This document shows positions 4,620 to 6,343 of a stretch of 6,343 nucleotides of DNA, in pieces. Origin of the DNA: Bacillota bacterium (GTDB lineage: Bacteria > Bacillota > Clostridia > Oscillospirales > Ruminococcaceae); the NCBI GenBank assembly GCA_023439605.1, contig JAEXNS010000202.1, positions 1 to 6,343 on the forward strand, written 5' to 3'. Position 1 is the stretch's first letter; each line of letters opens with the position of its first letter. The notes beneath the pieces were generated by a model. The model was not told the DNA's origin and ran no database searches. It saw only the letters and a list, made by a program, of their open reading frames with translations. A program made the translations under genes and the position numbers.

Positions 4620-5675
4620 ATGTATGAAAATTATTCTGTTTTATTTGTAGATGATGAAGAAGGAGTTATAAATGCATTAAAAAGAGTGGTTGCATATGAA
4701 GAATACAAATCTTATTTTGCAAGTTCAGGACAAGAAGCTCTTGAAATTATAAAAAAAACAAGAATAGATGTATTGATTTCAGATATGAGAATGCCAGAAA
4801 TGGATGGACTACACTTGATGAGACTGGTTAAAGATATTTCACCACATACCGTAAAAATGATATTGTCTGGATATACTCAAATGCAACAATTTATATCAAC
4901 TATAAATCAAGTGGATATTTTTAGGTTTATACCGAAACCTTGGAGAAGAGATATTGTAGAAGCGATAAAAGAAGCTTTAGATTACTTTATAATGAGAGAA
5001 AAAAGCGATAAATATAGAGATGTACTGGAAAATCAAAACAAATTCTATAAAATGTTAATAAAAAAAATGGAAAATACTATAAAAAAATCAAAAAATGATG
5101 TTGACAACATATACAAACTAGGTAGAGCAATGTGTGAGTTTCATGGTAGTTTTGGGGAACTTAAGAAGACTGAATTTCAAAAAGTATTTAACATACAAGA
5201 TGAAATCTATATTGCGTTATCTAAAGCTTTATTAAGTGATAAAAATAAATATGAATTTAACGAAATACATAAAATATTAGAAGATAAAATAACCAAGCTT
5301 TATTCATTGGCAAAAGTTGAAACAAGTAATAAATTTGATGAGCTTATAATTATAAATATAAAACTATATGAAGCACTTATATTTATAGTTATTAAGTTTT
5401 TTGAACATCATATTGAAAAATGGGGATTATATACTAAGATAAAAAATAGTATAGAAGATTTTGAAGTCAGATTTGTTATATCAAATATTCACGAGTTAGT
5501 TCAAAAAGAAAAGGATACTCTAGATTTAAAAATGGAGTTTTTAAATTATATAACGAAAAATGTAATTGAAAAAAATAAATTTAAAATCGAAACTCAAATA
5601 ATAGAAAAAAACTTACTGATAGAAATAAAATCAAAAAAAGAAGGTGATTTAGATGAAAAGGATTTTGGTAGTTGA
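4620..5675 (+). CDS. Response regulator: receiver domain plus unrecognised C-terminal half
   Basis: From the ATG at 4620 the product has 351 residues. Residues 1-125 form a CheY-like receiver: acidic pair D11-D12 (FVDDEE), phospho-acceptor Asp55 (ISDMRMP), the Ser83 switch residue (ILSGY) and Lys106 (PKPW). The 'KPW' ending is typical of receivers found with HD-GYP and HDOD outputs. A charged helical linker (about 125-165) leads to about 180 residues that I do not recognise; they lack HD-GYP, GGDEF, EAL and helix-turn-helix motifs. The last part (about 280-340) alternates helix and strand, and could be a degenerate GHKL-like fold, but no N, G1 or G2 box is present. Three in-frame starts exist (GTG 4611, ATG 4614, ATG 4620); 4620 has the best distance from AAGGAAGTG (4605-4613). 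The gene overlaps the next one by 23 bases, which suggests translational coupling. Confidence 0.87.
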   Translation: MYENYSVLFVDDEEGVINALKRVVAYEEYKSYFASSGQEALEIIKKTRIDVLISDMRMPEMDGLHLMRLVKDISPHTVKMILSGYTQMQQFISTINQVDIFRFIPKPWRRDIVEAIKEALDYFIMREKSDKYRDVLENQNKFYKMLIKKMENTIKKSKNDVDNIYKLGRAMCEFHGSFGELKKTEFQKVFNIQDEIYIALSKALLSDKNKYEFNEIHKILEDKITKLYSLAKVETSNKFDELIIINIKLYEALIFIVIKFFEHHIEKWGLYTKIKNSIEDFEVRFVISNIHELVQKEKDTLDLKMEFLNYITKNVIEKNKFKIETQIIEKNLLIEIKSKKEGDLDEKDFGS

Positions 5676-6343
5676 TGATGAGCCGCAAGTATTAAAGGCT
5701 ATTAATAGAGTATTTGCACATACGGATTATGAGTATTTTACTTGCTTAAGTGCCAAAGAAGCTTTAGAATTATTGGAAAATGAAAAAATAGATTTAATTA
5801 TAAGTGATATGAGAATGCCTGTAATAGATGGATATGAACTTTTGAGTTTAGTCCGAAAAAAATACCCCAATATAATTAGGGTTATTCTAAGTGGATATGC
5901 AGATGAAAAAATAATTGTAAAATCTTTATGTAATAACCTAGCGAAAGTTTACTTATTTAAACCGTGGAAAAATGATGTTTTTCTCAAAACTATTGAAAAT
6001 GTTTTTGAAACATTAGAGGTTTTAAACTCAAGGTGTTTACTTCAAATTATCAACAATATTGAATTGCCTACTTTGAAGCATAGCCATCAAAAAATTATCT
6101 CTATGATTAATAACGACGATGAAATTGATAACATTGCGGCTGAAATTGAAAAAGATCCATCTATATCTGCTAAACTGTTACATGTGGCAAATGCAATAGT
6201 TTATATGGCAAAAACAAATTCTATAAAGCAGGCAACAATAATAGTAGGGTTAATTAATTTAAAAAATATTATATACACCACTTCTGTTGTAGACTCATCA
6301 AGAAACAGAATAGAGAGTAATGCTTTAGAGAGCATATGGGAAC
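5653..6343 (+). CDS. Response regulator with HDOD output domain (3' end outside window)
   Basis: The first 230 residues are visible. The receiver (1-120) has D8-D9, phospho-acceptor Asp52 (ISDMRMP), Ser80 (ILSGY) and Lys103 (FKPW). After a short helix, residues from about 136 match the start of an HDOD domain: ELPTL (137-141), then IAAEIEKDPSISAKLLHVAN (161-180), then IKQATIIVGLINLKNII (191-207). HDOD domains are relatives of HD phosphohydrolases without the catalytic metal ligands and act in signalling. An HD-GYP region beyond the window edge cannot be excluded. The ATG at 5653 lies inside the end of the previous gene, with AAGGTGAT (5641-5648) as ribosome site, so the two regulators are probably translationally coupled. 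The receiver shares the ISDMRMP, ILSGY and KPW blocks with its neighbour, which points to an old duplication. Confidence 0.9.
   Translation, partial: MKRILVVDDEPQVLKAINRVFAHTDYEYFTCLSAKEALELLENEKIDLIISDMRMPVIDGYELLSLVRKKYPNIIRVILSGYADEKIIVKSLCNNLAKVYLFKPWKNDVFLKTIENVFETLEVLNSRCLLQIINNIELPTLKHSHQKIISMINNDDEIDNIAAEIEKDPSISAKLLHVANAIVYMAKTNSIKQATIIVGLINLKNIIYTTSVVDSSRNRIESNALESIWE

Overview
The window looks like chromosome from a low-GC Gram-positive anaerobe of the Clostridia or a related class. Coding DNA is strongly A/T-biased (AAA, ATA and AAT codons dominate), Shine-Dalgarno sites are strong, and perfect stem plus T-tract terminators follow genes. No 16S or other species-level marker is present, so the genus is not resolved.

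Layout: (1) 1-252, the C-terminal end of an M18-family aminopeptidase, closed by a terminator at 251-289. (2) 510-1247, a YgjP/DUF45-type zinc metallopeptidase with a 20-bp-stem terminator. (3) 1425-1868 on the minus strand, the mechanosensitive channel gene mscL, convergent with gene 2. (4) 2041-2238, an AT-rich divergent promoter region. (5) 2239 to the window edge, a plus-strand signalling operon: a FIST-domain ligand sensor, a soluble histidine kinase, a response regulator with an unrecognised C-terminal half, and a response regulator joined to an HDOD domain (cut by the window end). The likely logic is that the FIST protein senses a small molecule in the cytoplasm and controls the membrane-free kinase, which phosphorylates one or both closely related receiver domains. 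No output gene is visible.

The most striking non-coding content is a family of four related GC-richer elements at 291-488, 1291-1423, 1918-2040 and 4453-4586. Intact copies are about 123-134 bp, have 14-bp terminal inverted repeats (GTTACTATTCAGCC / GGCTGAATAGTAAC) and carry conserved internal hairpins. Copies 3 and 4 are flanked by perfect 8-bp direct repeats (CTTAAAAT and AATAAAAT) and copy 2 by a 7/8 match. They are therefore MITE-like, transposed, non-autonomous elements; no transposase is in the window. All four point the same way and sit in gene borders: in front of the metallopeptidase gene, in the shared terminator of the convergent pair, in the probable 5' leader of mscL, and inside the signalling operon between kinase and regulator. 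Removing each one on paper restores compact, ordinary gene spacing. Copy 1 has lost its left end and contains an extra nested hairpin of about 56 bp.
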